Source of the DNA: Bacteroidota bacterium | GTDB taxonomy: Bacteria; Bacteroidota; Bacteroidia; Chitinophagales; LD1 | NCBI GenBank assembly: GCA_018267385.1 | Contig: JAFDYN010000028.1 | Location: forward strand, 1 to 41,088 | Direction: 5' to 3' | DNA length: 41,088 nucleotides | Part shown: positions 1-7,372 of the stretch, in pieces | How the letters are laid out: every line of letters begins with the position of its first letter | Position numbering within the stretch: position 1 is the stretch's first letter | Translations under genes and position numbers: made by a program | The notes under the pieces: model-generated | What the model was told of the DNA's origin: nothing | The model's input: the letters and a program-made list of their open reading frames with translations, nothing else | The model's database searches: none

Positions 1-91
1 ACAAACTAAAGGGCGGAGAGACGCAGAGATCAATACATTTTATCACAGAGGTTACGGAGTTTATATACAGATAGAGGCAATGAAGTCGAGA

Positions 92-619
92 TCACGACTG
101 CTCCTCATCTGCAGGAGGTGCCGGCAGCCACCGCTGCTCTATGAGATGAAAGAGCCCGCCCAGTGCCAGCGCCACCAGGCTGCCATAGAGTACCTCTCCT
201 GTGCGCGTGAGTGCGATCAGTGTATCGCTGCGCAGGGAGATGTGCTCTAGCACTATGGGCGACATCACGATCACTACGGTCACGGGGGCCAGCTTCCAGC
301 TGGTGGGGTATTTTTTGAAAGAGGTGCTGATAAATACCGCCGCGCCGATGCCCGCCACCAGAGACCAGAAGCTACTGCCCGTGACATAGGTGAAAAGCAG
401 GCCGATGGCACAGCCGACTATAGTATTGATCATGCGCGCCAGCGTGCTGGTGCGCGCCAGCTCAAAGTCAGACTCAGACACGATGATCACAGAGATCAGC
501 GCCCAGAGCTTGCGATCGTCATGTATGAAGAAGAGCGACCACCACACAATGGTCACGCCCAGCAGGATGCGGATGATGTAGAGTACCTGCCTGCGGCTGA
601 TGGAGAAGTGCTGAGACAT
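92..619 (-). CDS. FUSC-like integral membrane protein
   Basis: This encodes a 175-residue membrane protein with several hydrophobic helices (about residues 10-27, 55-75, 80-97, 108-125 and 142-160). The pattern resembles the half-size membrane unit of the FUSC / aromatic-acid-exporter-like family, including the segment RTSTLARMINTIVGCAIGLL, which is typical of that fold. The start was set at the ATG ending at 619, in front of MSQHFS. The longer reading frame to 730 would run through the intergenic heptamer repeats and adds a non-membrane, low-quality N-terminus. Family members are thought to move small organic acids or aromatic compounds across the inner membrane, but no substrate can be inferred here. 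The C-terminus ends in a short acidic tail (PADEEQS-like). Confidence 0.75.
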   Translation of the reverse strand: MSQHFSISRRQVLYIIRILLGVTIVWWSLFFIHDDRKLWALISVIIVSESDFELARTSTLARMINTIVGCAIGLLFTYVTGSSFWSLVAGIGAAVFISTSFKKYPTSWKLAPVTVVIVMSPIVLEHISLRSDTLIALTRTGEVLYGSLVALALGGLFHLIEQRWLPAPPADEEQS

Positions 620-622
620 TTT

Positions 623-740
623 GCAGACTTGAGATGTGAGACAAGAGAGTTGAGACAGATGCAAAAATACACTACAAAATGTTTGCCGTCTGTATAACGT
701 TCGTTCAAAACCTTTTGTCTCATATCTCAAGTCTCATGTC
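623..740. repeat. Inverted pair of 7-bp-period repeat arrays
   Basis: The left array (623-657) reads as heptamers TGAGATG, TGAGACA, AGAGAGT, TGAGACA. The right array (713-740) reads TTTTGTC, TCATATC, TCAAGTC, TCATGTC. The two are inverted copies: 18 bases at 627-644 match the reverse complement of 715-732 with one mismatch. The arrays lie between the divergent FUSC-like gene and the XRE-like gene, so a transcript through this gap could form a long stem with a loop of about 70 nt. Confidence 0.75.
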
Positions 741-759
741 TATCTTTCACATTCTTTCC

Positions 760-767
760 TATATTTG
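760..767 (+). promoter_or_regulatory. Bacteroidota -7 box (TATATTTG)
   Basis: TATATTTG matches the Bacteroidota TAnnTTTG -7 consensus and lies 21 bp before the ATG at 789. No clear TTG sits at the usual 20-bp spacing. The box supports the 789 start rather than the upstream in-frame TTG at 765. Confidence 0.6.
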
Positions 768-788
768 CACAAAACCACCTATAGACAC

Positions 789-1151
789 ATGAGCATCCGC
801 GACAGGTACATCAAAGCAATGGGAGAGATAGTAGGCCGCGACAAAAAATACCGCAACCTGGTAGCATATGTCAACGCCACCGGCGATAACTACAGCACCC
901 TCTCAAAGGTGATGAACCCCGAAACCTACAAAGACCTCCAGCCTACCCTCGTGATGTGCGAGAATATCTGCCTCAACTCTGATGTGAATGGGCACTGGCT
1001 CCTGACCGGTGCCATGCCAAAGGCCGGCAGCAAGGGTATGCCTACCTCTACCAAAGAGGAGAAGCGCCTTGAGGCGCTCGAGCTGCGTCTGGACCGCATA
1101 GAGAAAGCACTCAGCAAAAAGCTCATCGGCGCGGCGGCGAGGAAGAAGTAA
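789..1151 (+). CDS. XRE/CI-repressor-like DNA-binding protein
   Basis: This encodes a 120-residue protein. The N-terminal ~75 residues look like the helix-turn-helix domain of phage CI / XRE-type regulators. The clearest mark is the closing motif NGHWLLTG at about residues 68-75, the usual end of that domain in Bacteroidota repressors. The C-terminal ~35 residues (KEEKRLEALELRLDRIEKAL) form a heptad-like amphipathic helix, probably a dimerising coiled coil. There is no LexA/S24 peptidase domain, so it is a stand-alone binder. Start 789 (MSIRDRY) is chosen because the -7 box at 760-767 overlaps any earlier start. The target genes are unknown. Confidence 0.65.
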   Translation: MSIRDRYIKAMGEIVGRDKKYRNLVAYVNATGDNYSTLSKVMNPETYKDLQPTLVMCENICLNSDVNGHWLLTGAMPKAGSKGMPTSTKEEKRLEALELRLDRIEKALSKKLIGAAARKK

Positions 1152-1159
1152 TTTTTCAA

Positions 1160-1194
1160 TTGGCAATGGATAATTGATAATGGACAATGGGTAT
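1160..1194. repeat. 7-bp tandem repeat array (TGGATAA type)
   Basis: Five consecutive heptamers are seen: TTGGCAA, TGGATAA, TTGATAA, TGGACAA, TGGGTAT. The period is exactly 7, with conserved T and G at the first positions and AA at the end. The array begins directly after the XRE-like gene. The rest of the 1152-1398 gap shows no convincing gene. A 74-codon frame at 1187-1411 has no family resemblance and overlaps the DUF1304 start. Confidence 0.75.
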
Positions 1195-1398
1195 ATGCTC
1201 ATTGTGCAGTGAGATTATTATTCTCCGGTTGATTATATACTGGATCAGGTATATTATACGAGCTATGGACGATCCGGGAAAAGTATTTGATGAAAAGCTT
1301 ACCTCTGCAGATGATCTGGAGGAACTCATGACCTCTATCACGATTCCTTATTCTCCAAAGAAAATCTTCCCTATCTTACTCTCACTAAACCAAACGTC

Positions 1399-1767
1399 AT
1401 GCACCTCATAGCAAAGATCATGGTCGGCATCGTGGCCGTAGAGCACATCTACATCCTATGGCTGGAGATGTTTGCCTGGACCACGCGCGGGCCGAAGACC
1501 TTCCGCTCGCTAAAGCCGGAGCTATTCCCTCCTACCAAGGCATTGGCTGCCAATCAGGGATTGTACAATGGCTTCCTCTCTGCCGGGCTGATCTGGTCGC
1601 TGCTGATCGGCGATCCTGTGTGGTCGGTCTATGTGGCGGAGTTCTTTCTGGGCTGTGTGGCGGTAGCGGGTATCTATGGTGCCATCACGGCGCAGCGGAG
1701 CATCTTCTACATACAGGCGCTGCCGGCACTGATAGGCCTGGCATTGGTATTCTTTTTGAAAGGATAA
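1399..1767 (+). CDS. DUF1304 family membrane protein
   Basis: This encodes a 122-residue four-helix membrane protein with hydrophobic stretches at about residues 3-22, 55-70, 76-95 and 102-120. The N-terminal EHIYILWLEMFAW segment and the NQGLYNGFLSAGL segment are the hallmarks of the DUF1304 family. The family is conserved in many bacteria but has no established biochemical role. It starts at an ATG with no obvious ribosome binding site, as usual in this phylum. It is followed, after a 122-bp spacer, by the PPK2 gene on the same strand, but the spacing does not demand co-transcription. Confidence 0.85.
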   Translation: MHLIAKIMVGIVAVEHIYILWLEMFAWTTRGPKTFRSLKPELFPPTKALAANQGLYNGFLSAGLIWSLLIGDPVWSVYVAEFFLGCVAVAGIYGAITAQRSIFYIQALPALIGLALVFFLKG

Positions 1768-1889
1768 TACAGTGTCACCGCAAAGGCGCGGAAACGCAAA
1801 AGGATTTTCACGCGAAGAACCCAAGGATATCAGGCAGCAAAATCCATTTGCATTTCATCTTTATACTAACTACTCAATACTATCATCAC

Positions 1890-2774
1890 ATGAATATAGA
1901 CTGGAAAAAATACCGCATCAAGGACGGAAAGGGATTTCGCCTAGAGAAGTACCGCACAGGTGCGCCGATGGACCGCCCCAAGGACGATGTATTACTAGCG
2001 CGGGAGATGAAGTACAAAAAGAAAATAGCAGACCTGCAGTACAAGCTCTACGCCGACAACCGCCAGTCTATGCTCATCATCCTGCAGGGCATGGACAGCG
2101 CCGGCAAGGACAGCCTGGTGCGCCACATCATGAACGGTGTGAACCCACAGGGCCTGCAGGTATACAGCTTCAAGCATCCTACAAGCCTGGAGCTGGAGCA
2201 CAGCTACCTCTGGCGCCACTACCTGAAGCTGCCCGAGCACGGCCAGATCGTGATCTTCAACCGGTCTCACTATGAGAATGTGCTGATCTCAAAGGTGCAC
2301 CCTGAGATCGTGCTGGCAGAGCATGTGCCGGGCATAGACAGCGTGAAGAAGGTAGACAAGAAATTCTGGTCGCAGCGCTACCAGCAGATCAATAACTTTG
2401 AAGATGTGATCGTGCAGAACGGTACGCGCGTGATCAAGTTCTTCCTGCACCTGAGCAAGGATGAGCAGCGCAAGCGCTTTCTGGAGCGGCTGGACAATAA
2501 AGACAAGCACTGGAAGTTTAGCTCTGCAGATATCAAAGAGCGCGAATACTGGGACGACTACCAGCGCGCCTATCAGGATGCCATACGCCACTGCAGCCAT
2601 CCCGACACCCCGTGGTATGTGATACCGGCAGATGACAAGTGGTACACCCACCTGCTCTGCGGCGAGATCATCAGCCATGAGCTGGAGCAGATGGACTTGC
2701 GATTTCCTACCGTAGATGGCACCGAGCTGGAGATGATGAAGGAGGCCCGCCGTCAGCTACAGCAGGAGCGGTAG
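1890..2774 (+). CDS. Polyphosphate kinase 2 family nucleotide phosphotransferase
   Basis: This encodes a 294-residue cytoplasmic enzyme of the PPK2 family, which transfers phosphate between inorganic polyphosphate and nucleotides. The P-loop-like motif GMDSAGKDS lies at residues 67-75, and the family motif FNRSHYENV lies at 123-131 with the substrate-binding Arg and the following His. The lid region YQQINNFE and the DDKWYTHL segment near the C-terminus also fit PPK2. Length and sequence fit the single-domain polyphosphate:AMP/ADP phosphotransferase type. Nucleotide preference (AMP or ADP) cannot be read reliably. Start 1890 (MNIDWKKYRIK) was chosen because the frame further upstream overlaps DUF1304 in another frame and lacks PPK2 character. 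Confidence 0.93.
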   Translation: MNIDWKKYRIKDGKGFRLEKYRTGAPMDRPKDDVLLAREMKYKKKIADLQYKLYADNRQSMLIILQGMDSAGKDSLVRHIMNGVNPQGLQVYSFKHPTSLELEHSYLWRHYLKLPEHGQIVIFNRSHYENVLISKVHPEIVLAEHVPGIDSVKKVDKKFWSQRYQQINNFEDVIVQNGTRVIKFFLHLSKDEQRKRFLERLDNKDKHWKFSSADIKEREYWDDYQRAYQDAIRHCSHPDTPWYVIPADDKWYTHLLCGEIISHELEQMDLRFPTVDGTELEMMKEARRQLQQER

Positions 2775-2808
2775 ACCAGTTCCTTTTTGCGCAAGATGTG
2801 TTAATCTT

Positions 2809-2839
2809 TTGCCGCAGCAGGCAGGTTGTCATACCTTTG
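2809..2839 (+). promoter_or_regulatory. Promoter TTG-N20-TACCTTTG
   Basis: TTG at 2809-2811, a 20-bp spacer and TACCTTTG at 2832-2839 match the Bacteroidota housekeeping promoter exactly. Transcription should begin near 2844, which excludes the ATG at 2842 and supports the start at 2857 for the next gene. Confidence 0.75.
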
Positions 2840-2856
2840 GTATGAATCCTCTGCTT

Positions 2857-3156
2857 ATGAAAAAACTTTCCTTCCTGCTATTGCTGAGCTGCCTTGCCAT
2901 CACCGGCCTGAGCGCTCAGGATACCGTACACACCCAGTATGCGATACTGGAGATCAGGTCTGAGTACACACGCGCTTATATCATTTATGATGATGGACGC
3001 GGTGGCCTCACACGCGATACGATCAATATGACCTGGGACCAGTATGAAGCGCAAGCAGAATTCCAATGCTTCCACTATCTCAATGACCGGGGCTACGAGC
3101 TGGTAAATATCTACGGTAACGGTGCCGCTTATTTATTTCAGCGACGGAAGAAGTAA
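2857..3156 (+). CDS. Small secreted protein, paralogue 1
   Basis: This encodes a 99-residue protein with a signal peptide (MKKLSFLLLLSCLAITGLSA, cleavage near residue 20). The mature part is about 79 residues and shares a layout with the next gene: an IYDDGR segment, then a segment close to HYLNDRGYELV, and a basic end (FQRRKK). The two are therefore tandem paralogues. No named family is recognised. The mature domain looks like a compact alpha/beta periplasmic or secreted domain. Start 2857 follows from the promoter mapped at 2809-2839. Confidence 0.65.
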   Translation: MKKLSFLLLLSCLAITGLSAQDTVHTQYAILEIRSEYTRAYIIYDDGRGGLTRDTINMTWDQYEAQAEFQCFHYLNDRGYELVNIYGNGAAYLFQRRKK

Positions 3157-3200
3157 CCTTTTATAAAATCCCTCCCCTAATTTTCAAATAAGAAACAACC

Positions 3201-3491
3201 ATGAAAAACCTACTAATTCTTCTCAGTCTACTTTATGCTGGCACTATGGCAGCGCAGGTGGCGGCGCCTGAGCATTACGCCGCATTGAGTTTCCATAGAA
3301 ATACTTTTGAGCTCTTTATCTACTTTGACGATGGTCGTGATACGGTGATCAAGCCCACCGAGCGCCTGACCACTGCCGAGCAGGAGATCACGGCAGCTAT
3401 CTTCAAAGGCATGCACTACCTGAGTGACCGAGGCTATGAGCTGGTTTCAGGAGATACAGATTATTACATCTTCCGCCGCAGGCAGAAATAA
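3201..3491 (+). CDS. Small secreted protein, paralogue 2
   Basis: This encodes a 96-residue protein with a signal peptide (MKNLLILLSLLYAGTMAAQ). The mature part repeats the plan of the preceding gene: YFDDGRDTV, then MHYLSDRGYELV, then a basic FRRRQK tail. The gap to the first paralogue is 44 bp and contains a near -7 match (TAATTTTC), so the pair may be co-transcribed or have an extra start. Function is unknown. Conservation of DDGR and the (H)YL(N/S)DRGYELV block between paralogues marks the functional core. Confidence 0.65.
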   Translation: MKNLLILLSLLYAGTMAAQVAAPEHYAALSFHRNTFELFIYFDDGRDTVIKPTERLTTAEQEITAAIFKGMHYLSDRGYELVSGDTDYYIFRRRQK

Positions 3492-3495
3492 AAAA

Positions 3496-3520
3496 GCGGG
3501 AGCAGCATGACCGCTCCCGC
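3496..3520. terminator. Bidirectional hairpin terminator
   Basis: Arms GCGGGAGC (3496-3503) and GCTCCCGC (3513-3520) form a perfect 8-bp stem with a 9-nt loop. On the minus strand the stem is followed by TTTTTATTT, so it best terminates the DUF892 gene. On the plus strand the paralogue pair ends just before it. Confidence 0.75.
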
Positions 3521-3545
3521 CCATCTGGCTAACTAACAGTTTTTT

Positions 3546-4112
3546 TTAGTCTTCGTCTTCTTCGTTCTCGTCTTCCTGCTCTTCAGCCGCTTCCAGATTG
3601 ATGGCCGCTTCGGCTACGTCGGTCAGTTTCTCGTCGGCGCCTTTCTCCTCCTCCAGGGTCTCCTCCAGCAGGGCTACGGCGTCCTCCAGCTCGAGTATCT
3701 GCGCAAAGGTGCGAAGGGTGCCATAGGTAGCGATCTCATAGTGCTCTACCTTCTGCCCGGCAGCTATGATGCCTGCATCGCGCATCGCGCCTTCGTCGTT
3801 TTCAGACATGATCTCCTCGGCCTCTTTGATCAGGCCCTCCATGGCCAGGCATTTCTTGGCGGTGGCCTTCTTGCCCAGCTGCTCAAATATCTGCTCCAGG
3901 CGCTCTACCTGGCCTTTGGTCTCCTCCAGGTGGTCGCTGAGGCCCTGTTGCAGTTCTTCATTAGTAGCGTTCTTGATCATTTTGGGTATCGCCTTGAGCA
4001 GCGCCTTCTCTGCCCAGTAGATATCCTTCAGCATGTCTTCAAATAGTTTCTGCAGCTTGCTCGCAGTGTTGTCTGCTTTGGCTATAGTGGTAGCCGGTTT
4101 TGTCCCTTTCAT
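3546..4112 (-). CDS. DUF892 (YciE/YciF-type) ferritin-like protein
   Basis: This encodes a 188-residue four-helix-bundle protein of the DUF892 family, ferritin-like proteins linked to stress survival. Residues 18-80 hold the first helix pair with E35 (DIYWAEKAL) and H61/E64 (DHLEETKGQVERLEQIF). Residues 110-160 hold the second pair with AAGQKVEHYEIATYGTL and the E-rich helix LEETLEEEKGADEKLT. These carry the carboxylate and His ligands expected of a di-iron site. The C-terminal ~20 residues are almost purely acidic (EEQEDENEEDED). The gene stands alone and ends just before the hairpin at 3496-3520. Confidence 0.9.
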   Translation of the reverse strand: MKGTKPATTIAKADNTASKLQKLFEDMLKDIYWAEKALLKAIPKMIKNATNEELQQGLSDHLEETKGQVERLEQIFEQLGKKATAKKCLAMEGLIKEAEEIMSENDEGAMRDAGIIAAGQKVEHYEIATYGTLRTFAQILELEDAVALLEETLEEEKGADEKLTDVAEAAINLEAAEEQEDENEEDED

Positions 4113-4230
4113 GTGCGTTAGGTTTTTTTGATGATGATAACTGTATGCCTGCCGTAGCAGCGCACGGATAGCTACACTAATAATGTGCCCGCGCAGATGA
4201 TCTTTTCATTAAGCCGGGGTAAACACCAAA

Positions 4231-4338
4231 ATGCAAAAGCCTCAACGCATTAAATATGCGCTGACTCCACAGGGTATATCCATACCTATCGCTGCGGTGG
4301 AGAAAATTGCAACCTTGAGGAAGGGATTGGATAGCGGG
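4231..4338 (+). pseudogene. Possible remnant of an HxlR-type regulator
   Basis: The plus-strand frame from the ATG at 4231 begins with a segment containing RIKYALTPQGISI. This resembles the beta-wing and following helix of HxlR-family winged-helix regulators (Y-x-L-T-x-x-G). The rest of the domain is missing, and the frame then runs antisense into the 3' end of the DUF421 gene. It is read as a gene fragment, with low certainty. The remaining 4113-4230 sequence shows nothing recognisable. Confidence 0.2.
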
Positions 4339-4842
4339 CTATTTCTCAGCCTTGTGCCTGATAAAGCTGATATGGCCGGAGCGCTCGAGGTAGATGTCCT
4401 CTACACCGTTTATGTCATCGCGCTGCAGGTGCGTGTGCAGTGCCTCCTCTATATCCTCCTCCGTCACTAGTGTGCGGGCCATATTGTGTAGCTGCATCTC
4501 TCCATCGCGCATGAGAGAGATAGGAGCCCCCTTGAAGACCTTGCCTACAGCCTTACTTCTATACATGAGCCATGACATGATGCGCTGCAAAAAGGTGATG
4601 AGCAGCGAGGCTGCCAGGCAGCCAAAGAAGTTTTGCCCGGAGATCACAGACCGGCCCAGTATAGAGCCTATCACCAGCAGCGTGAGCTGGTCAAAGGTAG
4701 TGACCCTGCCCAGCGTACGCACCCCGGCAAACCGTATCAATGCCCAGCCCGCAAAGAATACTACCAGTGCCCGGGCCAGCATCTGCAGGGTGCTGAGATG
4801 CTCCGTCTGCAGGCCGAATATCTGATCTATAGTATCCATCAT
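4339..4842 (-). CDS. DUF421 (YetF-like) membrane protein
   Basis: This encodes a 167-residue protein with three N-terminal membrane helices (about residues 20-40, 50-68 and 72-92) followed by a soluble domain. The soluble domain has the family signature: KGAPISLMRDGEMQLHNMART, then a helical TEEDIEEALHTHLQ segment, and an ending like VEDIYLERSGHISFIR. This fits DUF421/YetF proteins, whose membrane topology is conserved but whose molecular role is not settled. It starts at the double ATG at 4842. Confidence 0.85.
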   Translation of the reverse strand: MMDTIDQIFGLQTEHLSTLQMLARALVVFFAGWALIRFAGVRTLGRVTTFDQLTLLVIGSILGRSVISGQNFFGCLAASLLITFLQRIMSWLMYRSKAVGKVFKGAPISLMRDGEMQLHNMARTLVTEEDIEEALHTHLQRDDINGVEDIYLERSGHISFIRHKAEK

Positions 4843-4871
4843 ACGATCCCATTACAAAATGCTTGCCGCAG

Positions 4872-5110
4872 TATGCGCACACGCCGCCTTTTGCATCTTT
4901 ACCTTCTGCCCGGTCTGCTACCAGTGCTCCTCGGCTCCCTGCACGGCAGCAAGTTCATGGCACAAAAACCCTCCGCCACAGGCTACAAAGCCGGCAAGAC
5001 AGATATCAGCGACACCCAGGTACAAGGCTGGAAGGGCTGTGACCGGCCCGCGGCGCGGTATTTGTTTTTCAGGCAGAGATGCTACAACTTAGGAGCAGCA
5101 AATACAACTG
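4872..5110. other. Intergenic stretch with a doubtful small frame
   Basis: The gap between DUF421 and the next gene contains a plus-strand frame from the ATG at 4872 that runs to 5133 (87 codons). Its N-terminus looks like a short hydrophobic leader (LLHLYLLPGLLPVLLGSL), but the rest has no family character and overlaps the next gene. A -10-like TATTTG at about 5059-5064 may serve the downstream gene. No RNA gene is seen. Confidence 0.3.
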
Positions 5111-5638
5111 ATGCAAGCCTCTACGCTCAATGAACTGAAGAAGGAACTGACCCACCTCAGCCAGAAGGAACTGGTAGAAATCATCACGCGCCTGGCGCGA
5201 TACAAAAAGGAAAACAAAGAACTGATCACCTACCTGCTCTCAGATGTACATGACGAGCGCGGCTATATCAATAGCGTGAAGGCCTACATAGATGAGGAGA
5301 TAGATGCCATACCATCTGACTACAATCTGTACTACGCCAAGAAAACCCTGCGCAAAATACTCCGCACGGTCAATAAGTACTGCCGCTACTCCGGTATCAA
5401 AACTACCGAGGTAGAGCTGCTGCTACACTATCTCTACCGGCTGCGCCACTCAGGCATACAGATACAGAAGAGCCAGATACTGACCAATGTGTATGAAGGG
5501 CAACTGAAGAAGGTAGCCAAGCTGCTACCCACCCTGCATGAGGACCTCCAATATGACTATGGCCGTCAGCTACTGGCGCTGGAGCTGCCGCACGGCACAC
5601 AGGGCCTGCTCGGAGGGCTGCTGAAAAAGCTGCGCTAA
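5111..5638 (+). CDS. Conserved helical protein of unknown function
   Basis: This encodes a 175-residue soluble, largely alpha-helical protein rich in Lys, Leu and Tyr, with no signal peptide or membrane segment. The N-terminus (LNELKKELTHLSQKELVEII) forms an amphipathic helix. The middle is helical with clustered aromatic residues (SDYNLYYAKKTLRKILRTVN). No enzyme motif is visible and I do not recognise the family. It ends 88 bp before a T9SS protein gene that has its own promoter. Confidence 0.65.
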   Translation: MQASTLNELKKELTHLSQKELVEIITRLARYKKENKELITYLLSDVHDERGYINSVKAYIDEEIDAIPSDYNLYYAKKTLRKILRTVNKYCRYSGIKTTEVELLLHYLYRLRHSGIQIQKSQILTNVYEGQLKKVAKLLPTLHEDLQYDYGRQLLALELPHGTQGLLGGLLKKLR

Positions 5639-5696
5639 AACGGTCACGGCTTTGTAAAATTCGGTGAGTGCTATGGCGGGAGACAAATGAGATGCG

Positions 5697-5704
5697 TACC
5701 TTTG
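5697..5704 (+). promoter_or_regulatory. Bacteroidota -7 box (TACCTTTG)
   Basis: TACCTTTG lies 22 bp before the ATG at 5727. The -33 region is only a weak match. It supports 5727 as the start rather than the GTG at 5721. Confidence 0.55.
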
Positions 5705-5726
5705 GCAGGTACTAAAAAACGTGATC

Positions 5727-7010
5727 ATGAAAACACATACTTTACTTTTCTCCCTCCTCATCGCTATTTTTTTCTCTACACAGCATGCTGCTGCGCAGCA
5801 GACCATAGAGCTGCCGGATAGCTCGCGGACGTATATCTATGACACTGTCAATGGCGGCTGGGGCCACCTCGTGGCTGGCACCTTCTGGACCTGGAATGCG
5901 CACAACGATGTGACCAGCATGGCACAGCGTATCTGGACGGGCACGCAGTGGACAGACTCTTTTGACTACCAGTATACCTATGATGCGCAGCACCACCTCA
6001 CCTCAGAGTTGGAGCGGCGCAGTGTGTCTACAGGCTGGGATTCCCTATACCTGGATGTATATACCTATGATGCTTCGGGTACCCTTACCACCAGGCAGAG
6101 CTATGGCTGGCAGTATGGAGGTATCAGGTACTGTAGCACCTACAGCTATGGTAGTAATCCTGCTCAGCCTCTCAGTATGGTCGTCACCTCTAGTACCGCC
6201 GGAGCAGCCTGGCAGCCCAGCGAGCAGTACACCTGGAGCTATCAGCCTCCTGTAGATACGATGTGGCGGCAGCGCTGGGATGTGCCGACGAGCTCATGGG
6301 TATATACCGATATGAATGTAGACTCTCCCGGCCACTACAGATCCTATAGCTACAATGCTACCGCATGGGTGCTCACCTCTGAGCTATACAAAGGCTATGA
6401 CAGTCATGACAACTGGATAGGTGACTATAGCTATGTGAATGGTGTACAAACCTGGTATAAACGAGAGGCCTATACCTACAATACGGCAGGGCAAATTATC
6501 ACCGCTACTGCAGAGTATCTGCAGGGCGGTAGCTGGTATCTGGAGAGCCGTGACTCTATGGTGTATGATGCTGCGGGGCGTCTCACGTTTAGGCACGATA
6601 GCGTACCCAGTGGGGTGACTCAGGACTCTGTATATGCCTATGATAGCGTGGGCTACACGGACTATACGCTCCATATGATGTATATACCCGCCTGGCATCC
6701 ATCCGGCGATAGTACCCAATATTACTATCATCGCTCGATAGCCACGGGCCTGCAGAATACGGTGCTCGCGGCAGATATCGCTGTCTATCCCGTGCCGGCA
6801 CATGACCAGCTGATCGTAGCTCTGCATACTGTTGCTTTGGAAAATATCACCCTGACGCTGACAGATATGTCAGGCAGGAAAGTGATGAGGGCAATAGTAG
6901 CCGAGGGCACCAGCCATCTGGATGTATCCGGACTATCCGCGGGCGTATATACCCTGAGCCTCTTTGATGGCAGGGGAGCAGGTCAGGTGCGGCGGGTCGT
7001 GATACGCTGA
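5727..7010 (+). CDS. Secreted Tyr/Trp-rich repeat protein with T9SS sorting domain
   Basis: This encodes a 427-residue exported protein. A signal peptide (MKTHTLLFSLLIAIFFSTQ, then HAAAQ) is followed by about 310 residues of degenerate beta-repeats of the type W...Y.YTYDA.G.LT, similar in style to YD-type repeats of Bacteroidota surface proteins. The last ~75 residues are a type A T9SS C-terminal sorting domain: VYPVPAHDQLIVAL, a middle segment TLTDMSGRKVMRA, and the closing SGLSAGVYTLSLFDG. It should be secreted through the T9SS and either released or surface-anchored. No catalytic motif is seen, so an adhesive or structural role is more likely, but that is inference. Confidence 0.82.
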   Translation: MKTHTLLFSLLIAIFFSTQHAAAQQTIELPDSSRTYIYDTVNGGWGHLVAGTFWTWNAHNDVTSMAQRIWTGTQWTDSFDYQYTYDAQHHLTSELERRSVSTGWDSLYLDVYTYDASGTLTTRQSYGWQYGGIRYCSTYSYGSNPAQPLSMVVTSSTAGAAWQPSEQYTWSYQPPVDTMWRQRWDVPTSSWVYTDMNVDSPGHYRSYSYNATAWVLTSELYKGYDSHDNWIGDYSYVNGVQTWYKREAYTYNTAGQIITATAEYLQGGSWYLESRDSMVYDAAGRLTFRHDSVPSGVTQDSVYAYDSVGYTDYTLHMMYIPAWHPSGDSTQYYYHRSIATGLQNTVLAADIAVYPVPAHDQLIVALHTVALENITLTLTDMSGRKVMRAIVAEGTSHLDVSGLSAGVYTLSLFDGRGAGQVRRVVIR

Positions 7011-7130
7011 TAGGCTCTGATATTTTTATGTATGTGAATAGCCAATCTCCCGGGTTTTTGATCGCGGCAGATGTTTCTGTCAGCTATTGGTACAGTATGT
7101 GATGTATAGCAGGCATAAAATACTACTGCC

Positions 7131-7358
7131 ATGAAAGGCTTCATCTGTCTCACCAATGTCTACCAGGACGCACCCACTGTGGTCAACGTGTCGAATATCA
7201 ACTACTTCTACCGCCAGGATACGGGTGTGAAACATACCGTGATCATGTGCGCCGGCTCGGATCATGGCCTCTCCGTACAGGAGGACTATGACAAGGTGCA
7301 GCAGCTAATAGAGCAGGCGCTCGGTGATAAACAAAACGATACGCCGAAAACATCCTGA
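7131..7358 (+). CDS. Small FlbD-like protein of unknown function
   Basis: This encodes a 75-residue soluble protein. The order of elements (a short strand ending in an Asn-rich turn, VVNVSNINYFYR, then a strand, then SVQEDYDKVQQLIEQAL) resembles the FlbD-type beta-beta-helix layout found in many small proteins outside flagellar loci. There are no flagellar genes here, so no motility role is implied. It lies 14 bp before the NUDIX gene on the same strand, but the NUDIX promoter box sits in that gap. Confidence 0.5.
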   Translation: MKGFICLTNVYQDAPTVVNVSNINYFYRQDTGVKHTVIMCAGSDHGLSVQEDYDKVQQLIEQALGDKQNDTPKTS

Positions 7359-7360
7359 TG

Positions 7361-7368
7361 TATCTTTG
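7361..7368 (+). promoter_or_regulatory. -7 box (TATCTTTG) abutting the NUDIX start
   Basis: A perfect TAnnTTTG box ends only 4 bp before the ATG at 7373. If it is used, the transcript starts at or next to the start codon, giving a leaderless mRNA. Confidence 0.5.
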
Positions 7369-7372
7369 ATGC

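Noticed and set aside
1187..1411. 74-codon small ORF before DUF1304
   Set aside because: It begins inside the heptamer array, overlaps the DUF1304 start and shows no domain or signal.
1458..1889. 144-codon N-terminal extension of the PPK2 frame
   Set aside because: It overlaps the DUF1304 gene in another frame, has no PPK2-like sequence, and the PPK2 domain starts cleanly at 1890.
4872..5133. 87-codon frame with a hydrophobic start before the 175-residue protein
   Set aside because: It overlaps the next gene, has no family features after the first 20 residues and no promoter; kept only as a note on the gap.
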